Below, piece by piece: positions 50,242 to 59,658 of a stretch of 64,000 nt of DNA. A program made the translations under genes and the position numbers. The DNA is from Sva-07 sp963741755 (GTDB lineage: Bacteria; Actinomycetota; Acidimicrobiia; Acidimicrobiales; Ilumatobacteraceae): NCBI GenBank assembly GCA_963741755.1, contig CAVUJG010000002.1:186001-250000 (forward strand), written 5' to 3'. Every line of letters starts with the position of its first letter. The stretch's first letter is position 1. The notes beneath the pieces are model-generated. The model was not told the DNA's origin, did not search any database, and saw nothing but the letters and a program-made list of their open reading frames with translations.

Positions 50242-51603
50242 TTAACCGATCCTCTGCTTGCGTCCGAAGATGCCGTGAGGCATCACGAGCAGGATCCCAA
50301 CCATCACGACCAGTGCTCCGACGTTCTTCAACTCTGGGGCCACGACGAGCGTGGCCATGAACGTGAACACGCCGATCACGAGTCCACCGACCATCGCGCC
50401 GAAGTCGGTGCCGAGGCCGCCGAGTGTGACCGCTGCGAACACGAGCAGCAGCAACTGCTGACCCATCAACCAATTGATCTGGCTGTTCAGGCCGAAGAAG
50501 ACCGCGCCGGCGGTGACGAGCGCGCCACCGACGAACCACACTGCCGTGACCGTTCGGTCGACGTCGATGCCGGTCGATGCAGCGAGGTCGTTGCTGTCTG
50601 CGACGGCGCGCATCGCCTTGCCGAGCTTGGTCATCCGCAGCGCCAGCGCCGTCCCGACCAGCAGCAGGACCGCCAGCACGATGATCAACAGTTCCTTTGG
50701 CAGCACGTCGATCGGACCGATCGAGAACAGGATCTTGGTCTGCACGGCGTACTGCTCGTACGGACGGGACGTTCACCGAAGAGGAAGAGGAAGAAGAACC
50801 GTGAGGAAAGAGCGCAAGCCGATCGAGATGATCATCATGGCGGTCAGTCCGGTTCCGCGTTTTCGCAGCGGTCTCCACAACGCGAGGTCGGTCGCTGCCG
50901 AGCCGAGGCCACCGAAGATCAGTGCGATGGCGCCGGCGGCGATCAGGTTGATGCCGAGGATCGAGTTGAAGAAGTACGCGACGAGCGCTCCGAACACGAT
51001 CTGCTCGGAGAGTGCGAAGTTGACCAGACCGGTCGTTCCGTAGATGAGTGAGAGACCGATGGCGCAGAGCCCGATGATCAGTCCGAAGATCACCCCTTCG
51101 AACAGCAGCCGCGCACCACGGGTGAGCAGCCCGTCGCTCGTCTTGTCTCTCGCAGCGCCGATGGCGTCGCCCTCGGCGAGGTTGAACAGCACTCTCGTCG
51201 GTTGGCCGACCCGCGCCTCGAGGGGCAGCACCTGCTTGTCGGCCCGCACGAGTTCGACGTTCTCCGGCAGCGTCTCGACGTTCAACTCAACGGCGTACTG
51301 ACCTGGCCCCGGGAGCGCCACGGACACGTATCCAGTTGCGTCCGACGTTCCCCGGCCGATCTCGGCGCCGGTCGACTCGATGACTCGATCGGTGATGACC
51401 GCCTCGTACACGATGATCTCGGCGCCTTCGACCGGGTCGCGATCACCGCCGTCCTCGGGCTTGGCGAGCAGGGTGGTCTCCACCGACTCACCGGTTTGGG
51501 CTGATGCCGTCGTCGCCGGCAGCAGGCCCACGAGTCCGACCACCGCAAGCACGATCCCGATGAGGGTCACGATGCGCCGTTGCGTAACGGAGGTGTCTGG
51601 CAT
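50242..51603 (-). CDS. livH: LivH permease with an extra N-terminal exported domain (frame broken twice)
   Basis: Permease subunit of the importer. An apparent signal segment (about 10-35) is followed by a beta-rich domain (about 40-142: GAEIIVYEAVI, TSDATGYVSVALPGPGQYAV) resembling carboxypeptidase-regulatory or Cna-B folds, and then the LivH membrane core from about 165 (IYGTTGLVNFALSEQIVFGA). Two indels, near 50799-50803 (one extra) and 50766-50768 (one missing), cancel out and restore FLFLFGERPRPYEQYAVQ. The repaired protein is 453 aa against about 300 for ordinary LivH. TAAGCT precedes the ATG by 9 nt. Confidence 0.82.
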
Positions 51604-51612
51604 AGTCGCCGG

Positions 51613-51618
51613 AGCTTA
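51613..51618 (-). promoter_or_regulatory. -10 hexamer TAAGCT for livHMGF
   Basis: Minus-strand TAAGCT ends 9 nt before the livH ATG and includes the ctaA stop codon. It would let the importer be transcribed apart from ctaA. Confidence 0.45.
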
Positions 51619-52599
51619 GGCGCGTTGCGGTGTGTCCACGAAGAACGGCGGGCCAGTGTTCGTTTCGTCCGCATGAACACTTGGCGTTCGAGGATCGAGC
51701 GGTTCGAGTGCAGCTTGGATGAACTGCACCGTCACGACCCACAGTGCGGTGGCCCCGGCCACATGTGCTGCGACGAGCACTGCGGGGATGTCATTGAAGT
51801 ACTGGACGTAGCCGATGCCGCCTTGGATGACGGCGATGAACATCCACGTCGAGATGTTGCGCGACAAACGATCGAACAGCGACGGGGTGCGGCGCAGCAC
51901 CACGACCAACCCCAAGAACACGGCGACGGCGATCCAGACCGTGACGCTGTGAAGCTCCGCCACGGTCGAGATGTCGAAGCCGTAGCGTCTCGCGGTTTCG
52001 TCACCTGCGTGCGGACCTGCTCCGGTGACCACGGTGCCCGTCGCAAGCGCGGCGGCCACGAGGGCGCCGAACAACACCACGAGACCGGTGACGAGCGGTG
52101 TCACGCCGATCGATGAACGACCAACGACCTGTTCGGGTCGGGCGCGGTGGATCGCCACGAGTCCGAACCCGATCGACAGCATCGCCAGGAGGAAGTGTGA
52201 CTGCACGAGGAAGGGGTGCAAGTCGCCGCGGACGGCCATCCCGCCCACCACGCCGTTGCCGAGGATCGTCGCCAACACCGCAAGCGACGGCACCTTCAGG
52301 CCACGCCGCACCGGTCGCACACGAAAGGCGCCGATCGCCATCAGCAGTGTCGGAATCCCGACGAGGCCACTGACCAGGCGGTTGATCTGCTCGATGGCAG
52401 CGTGTCCGCTCGACACGTCGATGAAGCGCTCGTTGTTGCAGTTCGGCCAGTCGTCGCAGCCGAGACCACTGCCGGTGAGTCGCACGATCGCACCGGCGAC
52501 CGTGAGGAAGCACACACCGGCGACGGTGATGATGGCGATCTGCCGGTAGCGGCGAAGCGACATGGTGAATCTGGGGCGGGAGGAGCCCTCGTGTTCCAT
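51616..52599 (-). CDS. ctaA: Heme A synthase (COX15/CtaA)
   Basis: Integral membrane protein, 327 aa and about eight helices, that oxidises heme O to heme A for cytochrome oxidase. VAGAIVRLTGSGLGCDDWPNC with its loop Cys pair, HAAIEQINRLVSGLVGI, and His-bearing LVQSHFLLAMLSIGF and VAELHSVTVWIAVAV are family landmarks. GGAG lies 4 nt before the ATG at 52599. No cta or cox genes are adjacent. Confidence 0.92.
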   Translation of the reverse strand: MEHEGSSRPRFTMSLRRYRQIAIITVAGVCFLTVAGAIVRLTGSGLGCDDWPNCNNERFIDVSSGHAAIEQINRLVSGLVGIPTLLMAIGAFRVRPVRRGLKVPSLAVLATILGNGVVGGMAVRGDLHPFLVQSHFLLAMLSIGFGLVAIHRARPEQVVGRSSIGVTPLVTGLVVLFGALVAAALATGTVVTGAGPHAGDETARRYGFDISTVAELHSVTVWIAVAVFLGLVVVLRRTPSLFDRLSRNISTWMFIAVIQGGIGYVQYFNDIPAVLVAAHVAGATALWVVTVQFIQAALEPLDPRTPSVHADETNTGPPFFVDTPQRA

Positions 52600-52608
52600 A
52601 CGTCTCCG

Positions 52609-52614
52609 AGGATA
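52609..52614 (-). promoter_or_regulatory. -10 hexamer TATCCT for ctaA
   Basis: Minus-strand TATCCT ends 9 nt before the ctaA ATG, 4 bp from the plus-strand TAGCGT, so the two promoters are back to back. Confidence 0.4.
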
Positions 52615-52618
52615 TGGC

Positions 52619-52624
52619 TAGCGT
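52619..52624 (+). promoter_or_regulatory. -10 hexamer TAGCGT, leaderless
   Basis: TAGCGT ends 7 nt before a GTG at 52632, which decides the start of the downstream gene over the in-frame ATG at 52614. Confidence 0.5.
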
Positions 52625-52631
52625 CGGCCGG

Positions 52632-53768
52632 GTGCTGAGTTCGTTCGACGACTTTCCCATCCATCAGACGTCACGTCCGATCGCCCAAACGGCCACGAGC
52701 GACATCAACCACTACGACCGGTACTTCTTCAACGGCTACACGAAGGACACTCGACTCTTCTTTGCCACGGCGATGGGGCTGTACCCGAACCGCCACGTCG
52801 TCGATGCCTCCTTCAGCGTGGTCGCCGACGGTGGCACGCCCGCCGCTCGCCAGATCAGCGTGCATGCGTCGGGAAGAGCGCCCGCGGATCGTTCCGACGC
52901 CAACGAGGTCGGCCCGATCAAGGTCGAGGTGCTCGAGCCGCTCAATGCGCTCCGAGTGATCGTCGATGCTCCCGACCAGGGCCTGCGCGCCGATCTGACG
53001 TTCGTGAGGCGGTCGGCACCGATCGAAGAGCCGCACTTCTTCCAGCAGATCGGTCTGCGGGTCACGTTCGACTACACCCGTCTCACCCAGTTCGGTGGCT
53101 GGGAGGGTTGGATCGAGATCGACGGCGTGCTGCACGACCTCGCCCCCGGCGAAACCCTCGGGTGTCGCGACCGCTCGTGGGGTATCCGTGGCGTGGGCGA
53201 ACGCTCCTCCACCGGCGCTCCGGTCGCCGACCCGCAGTTCTTCTGGTTGTGGGCACCGCTCAATTTCGACACGTTCTCGACTCACTTCGACGTCAACGAA
53301 CTGTTCGACGGCAGACGCTGGCACGAGACCGGCTTCATCGCGCCGATCGCCGGACCCGATGGCGCACCACCGGCTGAAGCGATGCGATCCGTCGACTACC
53401 AGATCGAGTGGCGGCCGGGCACTCGGACAGCCGAGTGGTTCGAGGTGACGATGACACCGTGGGTCGGTGAGCCCACCACGATCCGACTCGAACCGCTCTT
53501 CGAGTTCCAGATGGCCGGCCTCGGCTACCTGCATCCCGAGTGGGGCCACGGCGTGTGGAAGGGCGAACTGGCGGTCGGCGGAGAACGCTGGGACCTCCCG
53601 GTCGAGAACCCGACGGCAATCGACCGACTGCACGTGCAATCGATCGTTCGCGCCACGACGTCTGGCGGCCTCGGCGAGCACGAGGGCATCGGCATCCTCG
53701 AACAGCTCGCCCTCGGCCGCCACGACCCCAGCGGCCTCACCGGCCTCCTCGACGGCTGGAGTGGCTGA
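52632..53768 (+). CDS. Conserved protein of unknown function, beta-rich
   Basis: 378 aa, not firmly assigned. Landmarks are NHYDRYFFNGYTKDTRLFFA, MGLYPNRHVVDASFSVV, HFFQQIGLRVTFDYTRL and CRDRSWGIRGVGER. The two-part beta-rich layout resembles lipocalin-like CrtC/AttH proteins and uncharacterised actinobacterial families that are often next to lipid or steroid genes; I do not claim a function. No signal peptide or membrane helix. The GTG start follows from the -10 box 7 nt upstream. Two palindromic repeats lie after its stop. Confidence 0.7.
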   Translation: MLSSFDDFPIHQTSRPIAQTATSDINHYDRYFFNGYTKDTRLFFATAMGLYPNRHVVDASFSVVADGGTPAARQISVHASGRAPADRSDANEVGPIKVEVLEPLNALRVIVDAPDQGLRADLTFVRRSAPIEEPHFFQQIGLRVTFDYTRLTQFGGWEGWIEIDGVLHDLAPGETLGCRDRSWGIRGVGERSSTGAPVADPQFFWLWAPLNFDTFSTHFDVNELFDGRRWHETGFIAPIAGPDGAPPAEAMRSVDYQIEWRPGTRTAEWFEVTMTPWVGEPTTIRLEPLFEFQMAGLGYLHPEWGHGVWKGELAVGGERWDLPVENPTAIDRLHVQSIVRATTSGGLGEHEGIGILEQLALGRHDPSGLTGLLDGWSG

Positions 53769-53782
53769 GCGCCCACCACAGC

Positions 53783-53835
53783 CCGAAATTCGGAGCCACC
53801 TTCGCGCCCAGCGCGATCCTGGCTCCGAATTTCGG
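53783..53835. repeat. Palindromic element, family A, copy 3 (best copy)
   Basis: Perfect 15-bp outer arms CCGAAATTCGGAGCC (53783-53797) and GGCTCCGAATTTCGG (53821-53835). The inner TCGCGC/GCGCGA stem (53802-53807 with 53811-53816) closes on CCA. The RNA or a DNA cruciform would be a two-tier hairpin. Confidence 0.85.
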
Positions 53836-53852
53836 ATGGACATGATCTCCAA

Positions 53853-53907
53853 CCGGAAATTCGGAGCTGCGGTTGCGGTCAGCGCGATGGGGGCTCCGAA
53901 TTTCGGG
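53853..53907. repeat. Palindromic element, family A, copy 4
   Basis: GAAATTCGGAGC (53856-53867) pairs with GCTCCGAATTTC (53893-53904). The inner part keeps CAGCGCGAT but has lost its left half. It is 17 bp from copy 3, in the same orientation, filling the gap between convergent genes. Confidence 0.8.
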
Positions 53908-53913
53908 TGGGAT

Positions 53914-54708
53914 TTAGGTGTGGCGGATGGTCATGCCGCCGTCGACGGGGATCGTTGCGCCGTTGACGAAACTCGACGACGGCAGGCACAGGTTGAGCGT
54001 CATCTGCGCCACCTCCTCGGGTAGGCCATATCGGCGCAACGGGACCCGACGTCGGGCGTAGGTCGCCTTCGCCTCGTCGGGGATCGCGGCAGTCATGCCC
54101 GTGTCGATCGGGCCGGGGCAGATGCAGTTGACGGTGACGCCGTGGCGGCCGAGTTCGACGGCGAGGCTGCGCGTCAGGCCGGTCACGCCGGCCTTCGACG
54201 CCGCGTAGGCGGCGAGACCACCGGTGGCGACGATCGACTCCGTCGAGGCGATGTTGACCACTCGGCCCGACCCGGAATCCATGAGATGTGGCAGCGCAAG
54301 CCGGATCAGCCGAGCGTGCGAGGTGAGGTTGACATCGAGCGTGCGCGCCCAGTTGTCCTCGAACTCGGCTTCGTCCTGGAACGCCGAAGTGACCAGCGAG
54401 ACACCGGCATTGTTGATCACGATGTCGAGACGCCCACCCCACGCAACCGTTGCGTCGACGAGCGAGCGCAGCTGCGCTTGGTCGGCGACGTCGCACTCGA
54501 CACCCAACGCTCGATCGTCACCGTGCACTGCTCGGATCTCGTCGACCACCGCGGCGACCCGACCGGCACCGAGGTCGGCGACGATCACCTTCGCTCCTTC
54601 GTCGGCGAAGAGGTGCGCCGTGGCACGGCCCATGCCGCTCGCCGCGCCGGTGACGATGGCGACGTTGGCTTCGACCGATCGAGACAGCGACGTCAGACGG
54701 CTGGCCAC
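53914..54708 (-). CDS. Short-chain dehydrogenase/reductase
   Basis: 264 aa classical SDR. Cofactor motif VTGAASGMGRATA, NNAGVS, and the catalytic Ser-Tyr-Lys in NIASTESIVATGG and AAYAASKAG. ECDVADQAQ points to NAD preference. PGPIDTGM is the usual after-site segment. The GTG start directly abuts the stop of the preceding gene. Substrate unknown. Confidence 0.88.
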   Translation of the reverse strand: MASRLTSLSRSVEANVAIVTGAASGMGRATAHLFADEGAKVIVADLGAGRVAAVVDEIRAVHGDDRALGVECDVADQAQLRSLVDATVAWGGRLDIVINNAGVSLVTSAFQDEAEFEDNWARTLDVNLTSHARLIRLALPHLMDSGSGRVVNIASTESIVATGGLAAYAASKAGVTGLTRSLAVELGRHGVTVNCICPGPIDTGMTAAIPDEAKATYARRRVPLRRYGLPEEVAQMTLNLCLPSSSFVNGATIPVDGGMTIRHT

Positions 54709-55158
54709 TCAGACCGACCAGCGCTGGGCGCCGCCCATGCCGTACTGCTTCAACACGAGCGCACGCTCGACCGTGATCGCCACGAATCCCGTTCCCGGTG
54801 AGTTCTCGGGACCTCCGGGCGCGAACGCGTTGAGGTCGTAGTCGAACACGCCGTTCCACAGGCGGCGCTTGGTGTCGAGATCGTCGAACACCTCGGCGGT
54901 GCCCCAGATCTCGACGCCGTCGCCATTCGCTTCCACTTGCCAGTGCATCGCCACATTCGGGTTCGCTGCGATGTTGCGGGCCTTGACCGAGTCGGTGCCA
55001 CCCATCAGCCAACAGACGTCTCCGTCCCAGCAGGGATGCACGGGGACGACGTCAGGCTTGCCGTCGGAGCCCACCGTCGCGAGATGAGCCCAGGGGCTCA
55101 GGGCCGTTGCGAACGCTTTCACGTCGTCGAGTTCGATGCGGTCGGTGTCGTCGCTCAT
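54709..55158 (-). CDS. Pyridoxamine-phosphate-oxidase-fold flavin protein
   Basis: 149 aa split-barrel fold. AHLATVGSDGKPDVVPVHP is the typical first strand pair, and NPNVAMHWQVEANGDGVEIW the second. Such proteins bind FMN or coenzyme F420; actinobacterial members often use F420, but nothing here proves it. TACGGT lies 6 nt before the ATG. It is co-transcribed with the SDR, so both may act on one substrate. Confidence 0.8.
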   Translation of the reverse strand: MSDDTDRIELDDVKAFATALSPWAHLATVGSDGKPDVVPVHPCWDGDVCWLMGGTDSVKARNIAANPNVAMHWQVEANGDGVEIWGTAEVFDDLDTKRRLWNGVFDYDLNAFAPGGPENSPGTGFVAITVERALVLKQYGMGGAQRWSV

Positions 55159-55164
55159 GCGCGA

Positions 55165-55170
55165 ACCGTA
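55165..55170 (-). promoter_or_regulatory. -10 hexamer TACGGT, leaderless
   Basis: Minus-strand TACGGT ends 6 nt before the ATG at 55158. Confidence 0.5.
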
Positions 55171-55171
55171 C

Positions 55172-56263
55172 TCAGTGGCGCACCTCGTAGAACGAGTTCA
55201 CCGAGTGGTCGATCCCGAGGGTTCGAAACTGGGCGAGACCTGCGGCCGCTGCCATCTCGCGTGCTTTCGACTCGGGCAGGCCGAGTGTGCCGAGACCGGC
55301 ACCACCAGGCTCGGACAACGCCGAGGACATGCACGACAGCACGCTGATGCCGTACATCAGCGACGCCATCGGGTTCTTCTCGACGTTCTCGGCGAACGTC
55401 TCGCGCCCCTTGATGTCGACCAGCAGCCAGGTCCCATCGGGTGCCAGCGCATCGGCGATTGCCCCGATCATCTCCTGCGGATGCGTCATGTCGTGGATGC
55501 AGTCGAACGTGGTGATGAAGTCGACGGTGCGATCCGCCGGAAGGGGTTCGTCACGCGGGTCGACGAACCGGACATTGTCGGCGCCTTCCTCACGGCGCCG
55601 GTGCTCGGCACGCTCGAGCGCGTACTTCGAGATGTCGTAGCCGATGAACCGGCTGTTCGGGAACGCGTCCGCCATCAGCAGCACCGCTCCCCCAGCGCCA
55701 CAACCGATGTCGGCGACCGTGATTCCGGATTCGAGTCGTTCGACGATGCCATCGAGCGCCGGCAGCACCGTGGGGATGAGATGGTGACGGTTCCACGGCT
55801 CGAAGCTGCGCTCGATGCCGACGGCACCCTCGGGGCCGTGGCTGTCGTAGTCGTGGCCGATTCCGGTCTGGAAACTCTCCGGCATCGCTTCGAGTGCCGC
55901 CATCGTCTGCGGGAACCGGTGGAACATGCCCATGCCGAACGCTGGATGGTCCGGCGAGGCGAGCACGGCGACCGCTTCCGGTGTCAGCCAGAAGTGCTCC
56001 TCACCAGGCGCGGCATCGGTGTCGACGGCGATCAGCTTCGCTGCCGCTTGGTTGTAGGCCCACTCGCGCACCCACCGCTCGTCGAGTCCCGTGCGTTCGG
56101 CCAGCCCGGCCGTAGTGACCGGTTCGTCGGCGGCGGCGAGGGCGTTGTAGAGCCCGAGCTTGTCGCCGAGGTGGATCATCCCGGCGGTCACTGCCCCGTT
56201 CAGCTGGGTGAACACCGAGAACGAATAGAACTTCAGACGATCAGGATCGGGTGCGTCGGCCAT
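55172..56263 (-). CDS. SAM-dependent methyltransferase with N-terminal winged helix
   Basis: 363 aa. An N-terminal helical/winged-helix domain (about 1-110, with LAERTGLDERWVREWAYNQA) precedes a Rossmann methyltransferase domain: motif I VADIGCGAGGAVLLMADAF, then FIGYDISKYALERA and FDCIHDMTHPQEMIGAIADA. The layout is like mycobacterial Rv2258c-type proteins. Substrate unknown. TACCTT lies 7 nt before the ATG at 56263. Confidence 0.87.
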   Translation of the reverse strand: MADAPDPDRLKFYSFSVFTQLNGAVTAGMIHLGDKLGLYNALAAADEPVTTAGLAERTGLDERWVREWAYNQAAAKLIAVDTDAAPGEEHFWLTPEAVAVLASPDHPAFGMGMFHRFPQTMAALEAMPESFQTGIGHDYDSHGPEGAVGIERSFEPWNRHHLIPTVLPALDGIVERLESGITVADIGCGAGGAVLLMADAFPNSRFIGYDISKYALERAEHRRREEGADNVRFVDPRDEPLPADRTVDFITTFDCIHDMTHPQEMIGAIADALAPDGTWLLVDIKGRETFAENVEKNPMASLMYGISVLSCMSSALSEPGGAGLGTLGLPESKAREMAAAAGLAQFRTLGIDHSVNSFYEVRH

Positions 56264-56270
56264 CGCGACG

Positions 56271-56276
56271 AAGGTA
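56271..56276 (-). promoter_or_regulatory. -10 hexamer TACCTT, leaderless
   Basis: Minus-strand TACCTT ends 7 nt before the ATG at 56263. Confidence 0.5.
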
Positions 56277-56355
56277 GATCGTCGCCCGGCTTCAATCAGC
56301 AGCGAACTGTGATCGCCCCCTGTCCGTCCGGACCCGACCCCGACGAGCAGGGTTG

Positions 56356-57033
56356 TCAGCGGGTTCGTTCGTCGCGGTCGAGATGCTCGAGGTCGCTCAG
56401 CTTGGTGAGCGAGAACGTGTAGCCGTCCTCGAGTGGCAGCGCCTCGACCCGGCTGACCGAGGTGTGTCCCAGGACGAACCGGTCCCACTCCCACGGTGTC
56501 GGTTCGAGACCGAGCAGGTGGCCGATCGTCACCGAGTTCGTCCCAGCGTGCGCGACAAGAGCGATGCGTGCGCCCGGCTCCGCTATCTGCCACACCGGGA
56601 GGTCGGTCTCCGAGCGTACGACGCCGCGATCACCGAGGAACGACGACGCGCCCGCCCGGATCCGCCCGACGAAATCGCGAATCGATTCGCCACCTTCGAG
56701 CCCGTGCCACCGGTCCTGCGATGGACGCCCCCTCAGCTCGGCGTACGCCTCCGCCGCCTTCTCGGCGGGACTGCCGTGCCACATCGGGTCACGGATCTCC
56801 TCGAGCCACGGATCGATCACTTCCGCAGTGCCCAGCGCGGCGAGCAGTGGCTCGGCGGTCTGGCGGGCCCGCACGAGTGGCGACACCAACACTTCGTCGA
56901 ACTGCTCCTCATGGAGCCATGTCGCGAGCCGCTGGGCCTGCCGGTGGCCACGGTCCGTCAACGGCGGATCGACGACCGCCAGCCCGTCTCGCACCCATTC
57001 GGGTTCTCCGTGACGGATCAGCACGATCTCCAT
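56356..57033 (-). CDS. Histidine phosphatase family protein
   Basis: 225 aa. VLIRHGEPEWVRDG carries the acceptor His and VSPLVRARQTAEPLLAAL the Arg; the second His is in ALVAHAGTNSVTIGHLLG. Related to, but clearly different from, the phosphatase at 35287. ATG 57033 is chosen because TACAGT ends 7 nt upstream. Substrate unknown. Confidence 0.86.
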   Translation of the reverse strand: MEIVLIRHGEPEWVRDGLAVVDPPLTDRGHRQAQRLATWLHEEQFDEVLVSPLVRARQTAEPLLAALGTAEVIDPWLEEIRDPMWHGSPAEKAAEAYAELRGRPSQDRWHGLEGGESIRDFVGRIRAGASSFLGDRGVVRSETDLPVWQIAEPGARIALVAHAGTNSVTIGHLLGLEPTPWEWDRFVLGHTSVSRVEALPLEDGYTFSLTKLSDLEHLDRDERTR

Positions 57034-57040
57034 GGCGACG

Positions 57041-57046
57041 ACTGTA
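57041..57046 (-). promoter_or_regulatory. -10 hexamer TACAGT, leaderless
   Basis: Minus-strand TACAGT ends 7 nt before the ATG at 57033. Divergent from TAGCTT at 57064. Confidence 0.5.
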
Positions 57047-57063
57047 GGGGCGAGTGACCCCGG

Positions 57064-57069
57064 TAGCTT
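57064..57069 (+). promoter_or_regulatory. -10 hexamer TAGCTT, leaderless
   Basis: TAGCTT ends 8 nt before the GTG at 57078. Confidence 0.5.
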
Positions 57070-57077
57070 GCGCACCA

Positions 57078-57834
57078 GTGGCGAACGACGGCGGAGTGCA
57101 ACCCGGCTGGTACGCCGACCCGCTCGGACGGTTCGAGTTGCGCTACTTCAACGGCGCCACATGGACCGCCGACGTCTCCAATGGCGGCCAACGATTCGTC
57201 GACCCGCTCGGTGTCGCCGTCGGTCCTGGGCGCGGTGGCTGGCACGCCGGCCCAGGTGCCCGGCAGCGAATCGAAGGTCAGTTCGCTCGCCACCGCGTCG
57301 ATGGTGCTCGGGATCATCGCGGTCGCGATCGCCTGGATCCCGTTCATCGTCGTGTTCGGTGCGATCGCCGCGGTGCTCGCCGTCGTGTTCGCCATCGTGG
57401 CGCTCCGCCGCTCGGAACCGTCTGACGCCGGTCGGAGCCGCGCCGTGGTCGGTCTGGCCACCGGCGGCTGCGGGGTCATCGCAGCAGTGCTCGGCGCGGT
57501 CCTGACGTTCGTCGTGCTCGACGTCTACGACGCCTACGTCAATCCACCGCCGCACGAGGCGGCGATCACGTCTTGCGAGATCGCCGGATCGCGCGCCATT
57601 GCATCGGGCCGCCTCGCCAACCTCGGCGACGACACGTCGGACTTCTCGGTCCTGATCGGCTTCGTCCGACCCGGCACCGACAACCCACATCGCACGAGTC
57701 GGGTCGTGCTCGACAACGTCGAGCCCGACACATCGGCCGTGTTCGACGCCGAACGTCAGGTCGACCTCGACGAGATCGACTGCATCGTGATCGAAGTCAC
57801 CGGCCCACTGCCGTTCGGCCTGGCGCTCGACTGA
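57078..57834 (+). CDS. DUF2510 membrane protein (frame broken once)
   Basis: An N-terminal DUF2510 domain (GGVQPGWYADPLGRFELRYF and WTADVSNGGQRFVDP) is followed, in another frame, by two membrane helices (ASMVLGIIAVAIAWIPFIVV and VGLATGGCGVIAAVLGAVL) and an exported-looking C-terminal domain of about 110 residues. Removing one base between 57205 and 57235 gives about 251 aa. DUF2510 is an actinobacterial module that often precedes membrane helices. Function unknown. The gene ends 1 bp from the opposing ABC exporter gene. Confidence 0.75.
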
Positions 57835-57835
57835 T

Positions 57836-59658
57836 TCAGACCGTGGTCGCCGACACCCAAGCGTCGTACAACGTTCGGTACGGGCCGGCCTCGGCGATCA
57901 GATCGTCGTGGTGGCCGTCCTGCACGAGGCGACCGTGGTCGAGTACCAGCACCCGATCGGCCCGAGCGGCGGTCGACAACCGGTGGGCGATGGCGATGGT
58001 CGTGCGAGACGCCGCCAGTCGCTCGAGTGCTCGAGCGATGCGTACCTCGGTCAGTGCGTCGACCGAGGAGGTGGCCTCGTCGAGGATCAGGATGTCCGGA
58101 TCGGCCAGCCCGGCGCGCAACAGCGCGACGAGCTGACGCTCTCCGGCCGACAGCTGATCGCCACGTTCGCCGACGCCGGTCGCCAGCCCATTGGGGAGCG
58201 AGTCGACCCAGTCGCGCACTCCGAGGTCGTCGACGACGCGCTCGACGTCGCGAGGCTGAGCTCGTTCGTCGGCGAACGCAACGTTCGCCGCAACCGTGTC
58301 GTCGAACAGGAAGGGCTCCTGCGAGACAACGATCAGTCGAGAGCGCAGCTCGGCCCGATCGACCTTGCGCAACGGCACGCCGCCGAGGTCGATCTCGCCG
58401 ATCGTCGGATCGGCGAACCGGGCGATCAACCGGCCGAGCGTCGTCTTGCCGGAGCCGGTTGCGCCGACCATCGCCACCTGCTGGCCGGGCGGAATCGTGA
58501 CGTCGATGTCCTTCAGCACCGCCGCGTCAGCGGTGTGATCGCTGCGGCTCCGGTAGGCAAAGGTGACCTCTCGAATGTCGATCTGGAGCTTGCCCGGCGG
58601 CAGCGGGATCGGATCGTCCGGCTGTGGTGGGCCGACGGGCATGTCGAGCACCGACAGCACACGACGTAGCCCGGCCACCGCCATCTGCGTGGTGTCGAGC
58701 ACTTCGGTGAACTCGGCGATCGGTTCGAGGAACCGGTACGTCAGGAAGACGAAACCGACCAGTGCGCCCGCGGTCAGCCCGCTCTCGGGTCCGCGCCACA
58801 CGCCGACAGCAACCACCGCCGCCACCGTGAACGCCGAGAAGACCTCACCGGAAGGAAACAGGAACGCGCCGATCAGCGCTGCTCGTGATCTGCGCCGCTC
58901 GCGGTCGTCTCGACCGACTCCTCGGCCTGACTCGCCATTCTTTCGCCGGCGCCGTACGCCCGGATCGTCGGCCCACCCGACACGAGTTCGGCGATCGAGC
59001 CGAGTGTCTGACCGTTGCTGTGACGCGCACGGTCGTAGGCAACCAACAGGCGTGACTGGACGGCGCGCAGCACGAACAGCAGCGGGATGGCGACGGCGAA
59101 TGCCACCAATGCGAGGACCCAGTCGTAGGCGAGCATGACGCCCGCAACGATCACCATCAACGTGCCGTCGACCAGCCAGGCGAGGCCGCCCCACTGGAAG
59201 AAGCGCGCCAGCGTCTCGATGTCGCTGGTGACACGGGCCACCAGTCCACCGCGACGTTCGTCGTTGTGATCGGCGAGGCTGAGCTGGTGGATGTGGCCGA
59301 TCAGCCGCACCCGCAGGTCGTGCAGCGCTCGTTCGCTGCGTTCGCCGAGGCGGAGCGACGCCTGCCGAAATGCCAGTCCCGACACGATCACGGCGATCGC
59401 GCCGAGGAGCGCCATCTGCACGATGACATCCATCTGGACCTCGCCCGCCTCGATCCCGCGGTCGATCGCCTGCTGGATCAGGATCGGTACGACGACGCGC
59501 CCCGCGGCACCGATCGCTGCGAACATCCAGGTGACGCCGAGTCCCTGGCGCAGGATGGGTGCGGTCTCGAGACCTCGCCCGATCGTCCGAACGGCAGAAT
59601 CCTGGCTCGGTGGGGTCAGCGTGCCGACCTTGGCCGCCAGCGTCGGATCGATGCTCAT
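57836..59658 (-). CDS. ABC exporter half, catalytically complete ATPase (frame broken once)
   Basis: Type IV ABC exporter subunit: six membrane helices, then the ATPase. Walker A GATGSGKTTLGRLIARF, signature LSAGERQLVALLRAG, Walker B ILILDEATSSVD with Glu and H-loop IAIAHRLSTAA are intact. The membrane part (to about SVETTASG) and the rest lie in different frames; adding one base between 58891 and 58905 gives 607 aa. Its start overlaps the partner gene by 4 bp, so they form a heterodimer. Substrate unknown. Confidence 0.85.
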
